Part shown: in pieces, positions 22,549 to 32,966 of the stretch | Numbering within the stretch: position 1 is the first letter of the stretch | How the letters are laid out: each line of letters begins with the position of its first letter | DNA from: Watersipora subatra | Taxonomy: Eukaryota; Bryozoa; Gymnolaemata; Cheilostomatida; Watersiporidae | Assembly: GCF_963576615.1 (NCBI RefSeq) | Contig: NC_088714.1 | Location: 39,966,572 to 40,030,571 of the forward strand | Reading direction: 5' to 3' | DNA length: 64,000 bases | Position numbers and translations under genes: made by a program | The notes under the pieces: generated by a model | Seen by the model: only the letters and a program-made list of their open reading frames with translations | What the model was told of the DNA's origin: nothing | Database searches by the model: none

Positions 22549-23677
22549 CAGTGAAACATGGATACCTCGCCCTCGGATATAGCGAACACATGGTTAACTC
22601 GACTGGATTTGCTTGGTCCGTTCCCACGCAATGATAAATGGCTCTATATAACTCGAATTCAACACTGTTATAACGAACTGTTTTTTGCCCAACGGCTACC
22701 GAAACGGTTGCTATCGCTTTAGAAAATCACTTTATTCCAAGCCATAGAGGTAAACCTCAACTTTTCGTAATTCATAAGCGTCGTTATTACCTCCATCGGC
22801 AAAATATTTTTGTCAATGACTGTTCTAAAGGTTTGGTGAAATTCGATTTATACTGCTATACGATGAATAGAACGGGCTAGCCGGGTCACGGGCGCAAGGA
22901 TTTTTGCCACGCACAGACAAAACAAAAACAGCATGCTGTTTTTGTTTTGTATTTGCGTGGTGAAAATCCTTGAGTGCGTGACCCGGCTAGCCCGTGATGA
23001 ATAGTTTTCCGACGTTGATTCCGTGTTGAATTAACGTCGGAATGTTGAATGTTTAAAACGTCTTAAGAATTGTTGTAGTCAAACGTATACGTTGTCTTAG
23101 CTAAAAAAAACTATTCATCGTTTGACCTAAACACAAAATACGTGTGTACATTCAATAAGTATCCATTCAAAAAGCGTGAGTGATATACAATGTACCGTAA
23201 AACCGCGTAAAACTTTTAATTGAACTGCCTCGAAGTATTGCTCTTAACGAATCCCAGGTAAAGTAAGGTAATCTTTCCATAAACTTCAAGAAAGATCGGC
23301 AAAATTGATCGTGGGTAAAACGCTCAAAAGAAAAAGATGTCTTTTCTTTGAGCATTTCAGCAACGATCAAGTTTTGCCAATGTCAATCTAAAAAACGTCC
23401 TGGCAATAACATCACCTCAAACAACAAACCAATCTCAAGTGATAGAAAAATCTCTATACTTTTTGATAAAAACGTTTTAAACTTTACATTAGAAGCATTT
23501 AATTTGAAACAAGCCATTTGTGCTTTTGATTTATATTATAGTTTGTATATGTTCATGTATCTACTAATAAATAAGTAAATACATGGACTTGTGACAGTGC
23601 TCTGATAACTTGAACACTCTGATAATTCGAACACTTTTGCTCGGTCCCTTGAAGTTTGAGTTATCCGAGTTTCACTG
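22549..23677 (+). mobile_element. TA-flanked MITE, longest copy
   Basis: It begins CAGTGAAACATGGATACCTC and ends GAGTTATCCGAGTTTCACTG, flanked by TA on both sides (22547-22548, 23678-23679). At 1129 bases it is the longest copy and covers both the part shared with copy A and the right half shared with copy B. It contains the same nested palindrome at 22871-22996. No transposase reading frame remains; the 76-codon frame at 23348 is repeat DNA. Confidence 0.8.
22871..22996. mobile_element. second copy of the nested palindromic insertion
   Basis: The left arm AACGGGCTAGCCGGGTCACG and right arm GTGACCCGGCTAGCCCGTG are flanked by ATGAATAG at 22863-22870 and 22997-23004. It sits at the same site in the MITE as the insertion at 21038. 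The nested element therefore entered before the MITE copies multiplied. Confidence 0.8.
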
Positions 23678-23689
23678 TATATTGAATAC

Positions 23690-24425
23690 TTAATTTATGA
23701 ACTATCAGTCTGTTTCCTGTAACTATGTAGTGAAAATATACACTCATTAAACTATCTACTCATTAAAACTTTTTCCTAGTAATCAACATATTATAATGTC
23801 TTCATAATCATCTATTTTATCCAATCTCAAATGCACCAGTTTAATCTCAAAATATTAAAGTATTTCACAAAATAAGTTGGCTACTATACAATTGATGTGG
23901 AAATACTATAAAAAGGGGTAAAATAATGTTTATGAAAAATTTGAAGGTTACAAAAACTACATGCACTAGATCGCATTATTGGTATTCTGTAGGATTTGAC
24001 ATGATAAGTACTGATTCAGCATATAAGAATTTGCTAGTCAGCTACTCTGCTGCCATTCTACTGAAACCGATGAAGTGAGCTACCTGTGATACAAGCTGCA
24101 AGACTCAAAAGGAGGTAGCTAATACCAACTACTGTATATAATCTACCGATGATAACAGAGTATGCTGCACCCAACGTCACTTAAAATCTGCTAGTCTCTA
24201 TAAAAATGAACTCAACTCTTAGCTACAATAGTATCTTTATCTGAATCTGTTCATATTTATCATGATATACTAATGTACTATTGTTCCCTGACTTGCCTCA
24301 AAGTATAGGAAAGCTGCTTCAGCGAATAAAATGATTGATTAAAGCTTAGCCTACAACTCAAGTGTTTCTTGAGAGAGTAAAACACCTACTGATTTAGCAT
24401 TGCAATTACACTAGTATTTATCTAC
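23690..24425. other. no gene seen
   Basis: This is AT-rich non-coding DNA with no repeat or coding signal that I can identify. Confidence 0.4.
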
Positions 24426-24426
24426 T

Positions 24427-24580
24427 ATATAAACGGCAATCGTTGTCTGTCTGCGTGTGTATGTGTGTATGCGTCCGCCTTATAGAGTACCGTACTTTTC
24501 GGACTATTAGCCGCTACTAGGTATCTAGGGCGCATTAACGGGAATCTCCGGTTAGCGCGCCTCTATACATAACCTATTCA
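24427..24580. repeat. partial TACCGTAC-type MITE next to a GTCTGTCTG repeat
   Basis: ATAAACGGCAATCGTTGTC followed by CTGCGTGTGTATGTGTG (24430-24475) leads into TACCGTACTTTTCGGACTAT at 24488. The latter matches the left end of the complete element at 60873-61275 through the GGTTAGCGCGCCTCTA block. The right end is missing. Confidence 0.55.
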
Positions 24581-24957
24581 TCGTTTGCCGTTTTCACACA
24601 AAAATGACGTAATAATTTCAACTCTATGACTTTCTTTTAGCTTCATGAAGTGCGATGCTTTTTTGTCCTCGACGTATTAGGGCTAATTTGTTTTCGGCAA
24701 AACGATATCGACAATAGACTCTCTTGATATTAGAATTTGGTGATTAAATTTTTATTAACTCTAGGAAACACGATGCCGTTTTTGTGAACCTCTATTTCTA
24801 GCTTTTCTTAAGGTTCAATTGCTAAATCGCTGTCAAGGTCACTACTTTTCACGCGGACAATTGTATTATCTCAAGTAGAAATAGCATCTAGATTCTCTCA
24901 CCTTCGATCAGACAAAGACACTACAATATTTTATTTTTACATTACATATCGTCGTAC

Positions 24958-25395
24958 CAGTATCGTCGTATTCAGAGTTTTGATGGATAGCTGTTGGTGG
25001 AACAGTAACTTTTTTATACACACACTTCTATGCAAGAATTGTTATTATTAATTCAACATATTCACAAATTTTATTTTGTTTTCTCAGTTCGTATTAACTG
25101 TATCATTACCGAATCATCTCATATCGTAATCGTAGCAAAACAGACTCAATTTAGCTATTACTTGCTAATTATTTCACTGTTACATCTAAACCCTTTTATA
25201 GTCGTTGTATTTTTTAAATTTATTTGACCTGCACGAAACATTTTTCTCATGATATGAAGTTTAAAAGTTGTTTGACAAAGTAAGTTTGAAAACCTTTACA
25301 GTTGTTTTAGGTAGAATGGAAAATGTTGTTATATGTTAAATACAAATCAATTTTCTGTTCAGTTTTTTTATTACCCGTGCAGTGCTGGGTTGTAC
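24958..25395. repeat. direct repeat pair, copy 1
   Basis: It begins GTATCGTCGTATTCAGAG and continues GGTGGAACAGTAAC, ACACACTTCTATGCAAG and GTATTAACTGTATCATTAC. It ends in an R2 fragment (TTACCCGTGCAGTGCTGG). A diverged second copy starts at 25886. The reading frame at 25030 is repeat DNA. Confidence 0.65.
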
Positions 25396-25885
25396 AGCTA
25401 GGTGTATTAGCTTACACATCTTTCCTTTTAAACCTAACCAATTAGTTTTTCGTAACTAATTTCACATTTTACAACAAACATTCGTAAGATTACTGTAAGA
25501 TTTATTGTGTAAGATTGCAAGTATCAGTTATTCCCCACTCTCTTATATTTACATACATTTACATACTTTGAGAAATATATATAGATATATAAATTTAAAT
25601 TCTCTTATTACATTTATAAACTTCTTATAACTTTTGAAGTTTATAATATAAGTTTTTTAAAGTTTGTTTCATCGTTGTTATTATTTCAACTTGCATTCTT
25701 TTAAACATAAATTGAGTATCGTGTTTGAAGTTTAAACAATATTCATTTTCCTATCACTGTTATTATTACTTGATTAGTTTCCAATCTTTATTATTAATAT
25801 TATTCTTTTATTCAACCATTTTTGGCAGACATTGTTCTAATAAAATTTCAACTACAAAATACTATGATATTCTGTCATATTTTTT

Positions 25886-26385
25886 AGTATCGTCGTATTC
25901 AATGAATTGATGGATAGTTTCTGGTGGGACAGTAACCTTTTTCACCCACACACTTTTATGCAAGAATTGCTACCATTAATTCAACATATTCATGAATTTT
26001 ATTCTTTTTTCTCAGTTTGTATTAATCGTATCATTACTGTATCATCTTTTATTGTAATTGTTGCAAAACCGACTTAATTTAGCTATTACTTACTAATTAT
26101 TTAAAATTTACATTTAACCCCTTTTACAATTGTTTTATTTTTATCACTTTATTAGCCTGGCAGAAAACCTCTTCCTCATGATATGAAGTTTGAAAGTTAC
26201 AGTTGTTTGAAAAGTTTGATAAACTTTACAGTTGTTTTTATTTTCTCTCAAATTATTTCAACTACACAAAACACTTTTCTCATGATATGTAGTTTGAATG
26301 TTAGAATGGCAAATGTTGTTAGGCCCTATAAATGTTAAATACAAATATATTTTCTGACCAAAGACTTTTTTATTACACGGGTACA
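25886..26385. repeat. direct repeat pair, copy 2
   Basis: It is the same order of blocks as 24958-25395, from GTATCGTCGTATTCAATG to the R2 fragment ending near TTTTTATTACACGGGTAC. It is diverged by substitutions and small indels. The 490 bases between the copies are AT-rich without a feature. Confidence 0.65.
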
Positions 26386-26454
26386 AGTACAGCTTATGGT
26401 GTAAAATAGCAACTACAAGTACGAGCTTAGCAAGTACAGCTTATGGTGTAAAAT

Positions 26455-26954
26455 GTTGAAAAAATACTTTACTGAAGTTGTTTTCTCGCCTTGGAGCGGA
26501 TTAAAATTTACATTATTTTATTTTAATGAGAAAAATTGTTTCGGATCTCGAACAACTCGGTTTTCGAACTACCTTCTGGAACTGATTATGTTTGAGAACT
26601 GAGGTTCCACTATACGTTATCAAAAGATATAGGTCGCTGAAAGTTATGAAATTTTAAATTTACATTGGTTTGAAAACCTTTACAGTTGTTTTATTTATTT
26701 TTAAATCAGTTGTCCTGCAAAAAAACCTTTTCCTCATGATATGAAGTTTGAAAGTTGTAGTTGTTTGAAAAAGTTTGAAAACCTTTAGTTGTTTTATTTT
26801 CTCTCTTATATTAATTTTAACTACACAAAACACTTCTTTCGTGATATGCAGTTTGAAAGTTAGAATGGCAAATGTTGGTATATGTTAAATACAAATCAAT
26901 TTTCTGTGCAAAGACTTTTTTTACTACCTGGGCAACACCGGGTAGCACAGCTAG
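26455..26954 (-). repeat. dispersed repeat family R2, inverted copy
   Basis: Read on the minus strand it begins CTAGCTGTGCTACCCGGTG at 26954 and passes the GACAGAAAA-like and AAAAACAACTAAAGG cycles. It ends with CGAGAAAACAACTTCAG near 26470, matching 4809-5250. Around 26520-26610 it contains the end of a CAGTGAAAC/CTCAGTTCTC MITE. Confidence 0.55.
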
Positions 26955-27054
26955 GCTTGGGGCCGTGGTGTCACTCGGGGATGCGCGGGAGACCTTTTTC
27001 GCCCCGAGTACAGCGAGAGCCTCCAGGCGCGGCTTTTCGGATGAATGAGTTGGC

Positions 27055-27410
27055 GAGTGCAAGGCGATTGATTGCAAAGCGATTGAGTGTTAGGCGATTG
27101 ATTGCGAGGTGATTGATTGCGAGTGCGAAGAGATTGGTTGCGAGACGATTGGTTGTGAGTGTGAGGTGATTGATTGCGAGGCGATGGAGTGCGAGGCGAT
27201 TGAGTGCGAGGCGATTGAGAGCGAGGCGATTGAGTGCGAGGCGATTGAGTGCGAGGCGATTGATTGCGAGGCGATTGATTGCGAGGCGAGTGGGAGGTGA
27301 TTGCAAGGCGAGTGGGAGGTGATTGCAAGGCGAGTGCGAGGCGATTGATTGCGAGGCGATTGATTGCGAGTGCGAAGCGATTGATTGCGAGGCAAGTGCA
27401 AAAGCGATTG
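27055..27410. repeat. G/A-rich minisatellite (GCGAGGCGATTGATT units)
   Basis: It is built from units of 15 bases, GCGAGGCGATTGA(T/G)T, mixed with 10-base GCGAGGCGAT and 24-base GGTGATTGCAAGGCGAGTGG-type forms. The plus strand is strongly G-rich and nearly free of C except in GCG. The long reading frames in three minus-strand frames and one plus-strand frame (RLAIN/NRLAL, QSPRT, ECEAI repeats) exist because the units lack stops. They are not called as genes. Confidence 0.9.
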
Positions 27411-27419
27411 TCAACTGCT

Positions 27420-28440
27420 CGGCGGGTAAAGACTGGTCAGCCGAGGCTCAGCGGCAGAAGTGCGCGATCGTCAACTGAAAATATAGACGGGTATGAACGG
27501 ATGCATGAATCTAGACACATGAATCTAGAATATTTACTAGATTTTACACGCATCTAGCTGTAAAACACATTGCAGATTTCCATTGTTCTCCCCAACATTG
27601 ACATGTATATGTGTATGCATACTCTGATCAGGACAACAATTTCAGTAGACTGCATATTTGGAGTTGTTTTAGAGTATGAAAGACAACTCTCAATAAACCT
27701 TATGCAACACATGAATCTGTTCCTGTAGGTAACGCAGCTACAGGAACTGTAATGCAGCTAGTGTTATATAAGATGAAGAATTTAGTCTGGCAGTAATTGT
27801 TTGAATCATCCAATCTCAAAGCTATGCGCACCACAAATTATATAGAAATTAACATTTTATAATAAAAACTTATTATGCATTATAAAACATAATTGACACC
27901 ATTAAAAATCCTATGAAAAACTAAGTACGACTAACATTGAACAACATCATAGAACAATGTTAAGATATTTAAAGTAGTTTAATTGAAACATAAGGGCCTG
28001 TTTTCGTAAAAATGGCTGGACAAACATGGAAAAATGTACCTTATATAAATTTCTAACAGTAACTACAACAATTAATACCCTATCTCTGATATTTTGACAG
28101 ATGTGCCAAATACCTATTGAATTGTAACCACATACTACATGGTGAAATAGCTTTAAATAGATTGTCAGATGTGTAGCTAGCGGCTTAAAACATGCAAAAA
28201 ATTTTGACTTCTTTTTGCACTGCAGTTCAGATGACATTCCTAGTTAATTAGCAGCTCTTTTTAATCCGATTATTGCTCATCATACCAGACTGTACCAAAA
28301 AAAACTCATAGATCTTGGCACAAAAAAGAAAGGCCTTGCAGTAAGACAAAAGGTGCCATACTGTATTGTGTCACTTGAAACACATATTTTATATTTAAAG
28401 TGGCAACGAAAGAACAACAGTTCTTTGGAACTATGTAGAA
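27420..28440. other. intergenic, no gene seen
   Basis: This is AT-rich flank before the LTR retrotransposon. The 27947-28237 minus-strand frame has no recognisable domain. Confidence 0.4.
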
Positions 28441-28614
28441 TGTAGTGGAACTAGGCTGGCTATACTCTAAGTGTTGTCTTTCCTTGCTTATGTAATGTTA
28501 CGTAGTTTTTGACCTTGACATCGGTGATCGTTCTGGGCGCAAGTTAACGCAATAAACTACGAATAAAACCGCAACTCTTCAATTCTACCTTTAGCCAAAC
28601 GCAATAATACTACA
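28441..28614 (+). repeat. 5' LTR of the Gypsy element
   Basis: It begins TGTAGTGGAAC and ends AATAATACTACA, so the termini are inverted (TGTAGT/ACTACA). It contains AATAAA hexamers (GCAATAAACTACGAATAAAA) that can act as the polyadenylation signal. At 174 bases it is a short LTR. It is identical to the 3' LTR. Confidence 0.95.
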
Positions 28615-28631
28615 TGGTGGCAGCGAGTTGG
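28615..28631 (+). promoter_or_regulatory. primer binding site
   Basis: TGGTGGCAGCGAGTTGG begins directly after the LTR with TGG, the complement of a tRNA CCA end. This is where a host tRNA would prime minus-strand DNA synthesis. Which tRNA was not determined. Confidence 0.75.
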
Positions 28632-28751
28632 TTTGGTGATTCCCATGTCCAGTGATTTCTGTTGAACCAGAGAGCCAATTATTGAACTCAAGTACCGAAG
28701 ATATAGCAACTGACCAAACTATTTTTTGTGAGCTTTGAGTCGACCGGCAAC

Positions 28752-29804
28752 ATGTCAACTGTGTATCAACCTGTCATACAACAGCCTGCTGCAATTGACT
28801 TACTGCAAGACAAGGAGGAAAGTTACAGGTCATTTGTGTCAAGCTGGAAAACGTTTTATATACTAACCGAGCTAAACAAACGGCCAAATGAATACCAAGT
28901 GGCTATGCTAAAACATTGCGTAGGGGTTGAAGCGGTTAAAATCATTGAAACAAGCCCACAGTATGAGGAAGATTCGTGTAAAGTGGACGATATTCTTAAA
29001 ATCTTACACTTATACTGTGTCGGAGAACGTAATGTCATCCATGATCGATATTTATTCAACTCTACGTCACAGACTGAAGGACAGTTATTTGAGGCATTTT
29101 ATCTTGAGTTGCGCCAAAAGGCTCAGAAGTGCCAATTCGGTTATGTAGAATCAGATCTCATCCGCGACAGGATTGTTCTAGGCATCCGCGAAGACTGTAC
29201 TAGGAAAAAGCTGATAGCCTTCGGGAATAATCTCACACTGGAAGAGGCCGTAAAAATCTGCAGATCACAAGAATTGGCTGCCAGGGCGATGAAAGATATC
29301 AGCTCACAAGCACTCACCTCTGATTTGCCAACTAAACCAGTTGAAGCCATCTCCCGGTCATCACGACGACAAAAACCAGCCCATGTCAGTAAACCAAGTG
29401 TTGGCAAGTCAGGCACATGTGGCTACTGTGGAGGAACAACACATCCAAGGTCTCAATGCCCAGCTCGGTCAGATAGGTGCAAGGAATGCAACAAAGTTGG
29501 CCACTGGGGAAAGGCTTGCAGATCAGCGATCTATTCCAAGCGAGTCAATTTGGCTGAAACAGAGTCTGATGGCCCTGTGGAAGAAACTCTGTTCTGCGAG
29601 GACCTCAAGATTGATAGTGTCCACAACCATCCAGGATGGTCAGCTACTATAGAAGTTGATAAGACACCAGTGAAATTCAAGCTCGATTCTGGCGCAGATG
29701 CTTCAGTTATGAAAATTACGGAACCCATGGTTCAGAGGGTCAATCTAGACCAAGCCCGGTCTCGTCTTCGTGGTCCTGGAAACCACAGCATTAATTGCTT
29801 ATGA
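28752..29804 (+). CDS. gag: Gag and protease region of the Gypsy element
   Basis: This is one frame of 350 codons from the ATG at 28752; codons upstream in the same frame start with GTG. Residues 1-200 form the capsid-like core (for example LIRDRIVLGIREDC). Two CCHC zinc knuckles follow: CGYCGGTTHPRSQC (29418-29459) and CKECNKVGHWGKAC (29478-29519), which bind RNA in this family. The aspartic protease motif LDSGAD lies at 29682-29699. The frame meets TGA at 29802, shortly after the protease motif. Clearly protease- and RT-like sequence continues in the same frame beyond it. The stop is thus either a nonsense change or a read-through point. Confidence 0.9.
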   Translation: MSTVYQPVIQQPAAIDLLQDKEESYRSFVSSWKTFYILTELNKRPNEYQVAMLKHCVGVEAVKIIETSPQYEEDSCKVDDILKILHLYCVGERNVIHDRYLFNSTSQTEGQLFEAFYLELRQKAQKCQFGYVESDLIRDRIVLGIREDCTRKKLIAFGNNLTLEEAVKICRSQELAARAMKDISSQALTSDLPTKPVEAISRSSRRQKPAHVSKPSVGKSGTCGYCGGTTHPRSQCPARSDRCKECNKVGHWGKACRSAIYSKRVNLAETESDGPVEETLFCEDLKIDSVHNHPGWSATIEVDKTPVKFKLDSGADASVMKITEPMVQRVNLDQARSRLRGPGNHSINCL

Positions 29805-32652
29805 ACTTTTACAGCGTGCCTCAGATATGGCATAAAATCTACCAACGAGACTATATATGTGATAGCTAACCAGAACACCAACCTACTGAGTAGGGAGGCC
29901 TGCAAAAACCTTGGGCTGCTAACATGCAATGTGTACCAGGTTGAGACAGACATAGAGACAATATATCAGCAATACCCTACAGTCTTCAATGGACTGGGTT
30001 TTGTCAAGGTCTACTCTTACGAAATAAGTCTCAAAGAAGATACCCGACCTATGTGTATATACACTGCCCGCTCTGTACCACAACCTCTGTTACCGAAGGT
30101 TAAAGATAAACTCCAGGAGATGGTAAAAATGGGCGTTATATCCCCGGTAAAGGAGGCCACGGAATGGTGTAGTGGAATGGTGCCGGTACCAAAACCAGAT
30201 GGATCCGTGTGCATATGTGTGGATCTGTCCCACCTAAATCAATCAGTTAGGCGAGAGATTTACCCAACTGCTTGCGTCGAGGACAGCCTGGCCAAACTTG
30301 GACAGAGTAAGGTTTTTTCTCGTCTGGATGCCAATTCTGGGTATCATCAAATCAACCTTACAAAACACTCGATTGCTGACCACTTTCCTTACACCGTCTG
30401 GTAGATATGCATTCAACAGACTGCCATTTGGAATTTCAGCCGCACCAGAGGTTTTTCAGCGATATATGAATGAACTACTAGGTGATATCGAGGGCGTAAT
30501 AATTCACATGGATGATATTCTGATCCATGCCGCTACTAGGGAAATCCACGACGACCGGTTCAGGAAGGTTCTTAATCGTATCGCTCACTCAGGCATGACT
30601 CTAAATAGGAAAAAGTGTCTATTTAGGCAGACATCGGTCAAATTTCTTGGACATATCATAGATGGGGAGGGTATACACCCTGACACAGAGAAGATCAAGG
30701 CCATTTTAAAATTTCCTGAACCTCAGAACCAATCAGACATCAGACGCCTAAACGGTATGTTGAATCAGCTAATGGAGTTCATCCCTAATCTAGCGGAGCT
30801 CACGGCACCGATTCGTCAGTTACTTCGAGAAAACCGAGAGTGGGTCTGGGGCACGGCTCAGCAGGAAGCATTTGCAAGACTGAAAGGAATACTGGCTTCT
30901 GACAAAGTTCTTGCTCCGTATGACCCAAAACTCGAGACAGTACTTGCCACAGATGCGTGTAACAGCGGAGTAGGAGCGGCCTTGTTTCAGATTCAAGCTG
31001 ATGGTACACGACGACCAGTCAGCTTTGCTTCAAGATCCTTAACGGAGGTTGAAGGAAGATATGCAGTCATCGAGAAAGAGGCGCTGGCAGTAGCCTGGGG
31101 CTGTGAACGATTCAACCAGTACTTACATGGGCTAATGTTCACCGTAGAGGTAGACCACAAGCCTCTAGTCACGCTGCTCAATTCAAGGAATCTTGCGGAT
31201 ATGCCGGCCCATGTTCTTCGATTTCGTCTTCGTCTGATGAAGTATTCTCCCACAGTTACCTATATTCCAGGGTCGAAACACCATGTAGCAGACTATCTAT
31301 CAAGGACTAATGGAACGCCGACTACTGTTAGCGAAGTGCAGTTCATTGATGAAGTGGAATACTTCAATAAGGTGTTCATACCAAAGCACTCCTCTGTGAA
31401 TCGCATACGGGATGCTCAAAACGATAACCCAATCCTGCGGAAGGTAATAGAATTCTGTCAACGTGGCTGGCCAGCCTACAAAAGTGAACATCCATCACTT
31501 ACACCTTATTTTGGTCATCAGGGCCATCTGACTGTAGATAAGGAAGTGTTGCTCTATGATGGGAGACTTGTGATACCTGGCGGTCTTCAGCTGGAGATGC
31601 TCAATCTCGTACACGAGGGCCATCAGGGCATAGCGAGATGTAGAGCGAGAGCAAGGAGAGATATATGGTGGCCAGGTATGAGTGGTGACATAGAAGCGGT
31701 AGTTCGTCAACGCAACATCTGCCAACAAGTTCTGCCTACCCCAAGAGAGACACTGGCACCCAGTTCCTTCCCTGATCGCCCATGGGAGAGACTCGGGATG
31801 GATCTGTTTGAATTAGACGGGAAGGTCTACCTTCTGATTGTAGACTACTATAGTCGTTGGATTGAGGTTCATGAAACCATGAAGAACCAGACTTCTGCTA
31901 ACACAGTAGCCATCCTAGACAAAGTCTTTGCAACACATGGATTCCCAGACTATATCGTATCAGACAATGGTCCTCAGTTTGCATCACAAAGTTTTGAGCG
32001 ATATGCAAGAGACAACAATTTTACACTCATTACCTCATCACCCCGCTATCCACGAGCTAATGGTAAGGCTGAACGCGCAGTGGGCACCATGAAACGCCTA
32101 ATGGTTAAGACAGGGGACCTCTCCACAGCTCTGTTGAATTATCGATCAGCCCCTCTAGAAAATGGATTCTCTCCCTCACAGCTTCTGATGAGCCGACGCC
32201 TCAAAACACGTATACCAGTCCTTCCGGATCACCTTATGCCTGCTCTTGCCAATCAACAAGAGATTTTCAGCCGGGAGGACAGACGAAAGTATGCAGCGGA
32301 GCAGTACAATAAACGTCATCGTGCTAAAGACCTTCCAGAGATGAAACCAGGTCAACAGGTATACATCCGGGATCAGAAAGCCACAGGAGTAGTCTTACGA
32401 CAAGTAGCTTCTCGTTCCTACACTATAACTAATGAAGCAGACAACACAGTACGCCGAAATAGATCAGCCCTCGTTCCAATGACAGTCCCCTCAGATACTC
32501 AGGTGTTCACACCAGCTAAGCTACAGTGTAGACCAGTGGATATACCGGAAAAGGGGCAAGACATTCAGTCTCCGAACATCAACAGTAGACCGCGACGTGA
32601 TCGCAAGCCACCGCCATATCTTGTGAAAAACTACCAAACATCCCTCGGATAA
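29805..32652 (+). pseudogene. pol: Pol (RT, RNase H, integrase) with frameshift
   Basis: The first part (to 30364) shares the gag frame and carries the RT fingers (MVPVPKPDGSVCICVD) and FSRLDANSGYHQI. The frame then ends at TAG 30402. From about 30365 the RT continues in another frame (LTPSGRYAFNRLPFG, catalytic HMDD at 30505-30516) and stays open to TAA 32650. RNase H follows (LATDACNSGVGAALF, Asp at about 30952). The integrase has HEGH...RQRNIC near 31610-31722, then DLFELDGKVY, VSDNGPQF and ANGKAERAV for the D,D,E triad. In the zinc finger the first Cys of the usual CxxC is Arg. The copy looks unable to make intact Pol on its own. Confidence 0.9.
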
Positions 32653-32780
32653 TTATGACATATATATCCTATGATGTACTTTTTTGTACTGAGATAAATC
32701 CTACTGATAATCATTTTTGTTGTATACCCTATCTTTTGCTGTACACACTTTAAGTTGCATTTGGTGCTTGTTTCTAATCC

Positions 32781-32792
32781 CAGAAGGGGAGA
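32781..32792 (+). promoter_or_regulatory. polypurine tract
   Basis: CAGAAGGGGAGA lies immediately before the 3' LTR. In LTR retrotransposons this purine run primes plus-strand DNA synthesis. Confidence 0.8.
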
Positions 32793-32966
32793 TGTAGTGG
32801 AACTAGGCTGGCTATACTCTAAGTGTTGTCTTTCCTTGCTTATGTAATGTTACGTAGTTTTTGACCTTGACATCGGTGATCGTTCTGGGCGCAAGTTAAC
32901 GCAATAAACTACGAATAAAACCGCAACTCTTCAATTCTACCTTTAGCCAAACGCAATAATACTACA
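32793..32966 (+). repeat. 3' LTR of the Gypsy element
   Basis: This 174-base sequence, TGTAGTGG...AATACTACA, matches the 5' LTR at every base. It is followed by host sequence GTAGCTACGC. Confidence 0.95.

Larger units (their letters stand above)
28441..32966 (+). mobile_element. full-length Ty3/Gypsy LTR retrotransposon
   Basis: The 4526-base element has identical 174-base LTRs. A primer binding site follows the 5' LTR directly (TGGTGGCAGCGAG from 28615). Gag and pol lie in the Gypsy order protease-RT-RNase H-integrase. A purine tract CAGAAGGGGAGA (32781-32792) abuts the 3' LTR. Identical LTRs imply a recent insertion. Pol is nevertheless broken by an in-frame TGA (29802) and a frameshift near 30365, and integrase lacks one zinc-finger cysteine. 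No clean 4-5 base target duplication is seen: the flanks are TAGAA and GTAGC. It stands upstream of the reticulon gene on the same strand. Confidence 0.95.

Noticed and set aside
26951-27414. Several ORFs of 63-147 codons on both strands
   Set aside because: They are frame readings of the G/A-rich minisatellite with simple repeated dipeptides and no domain.
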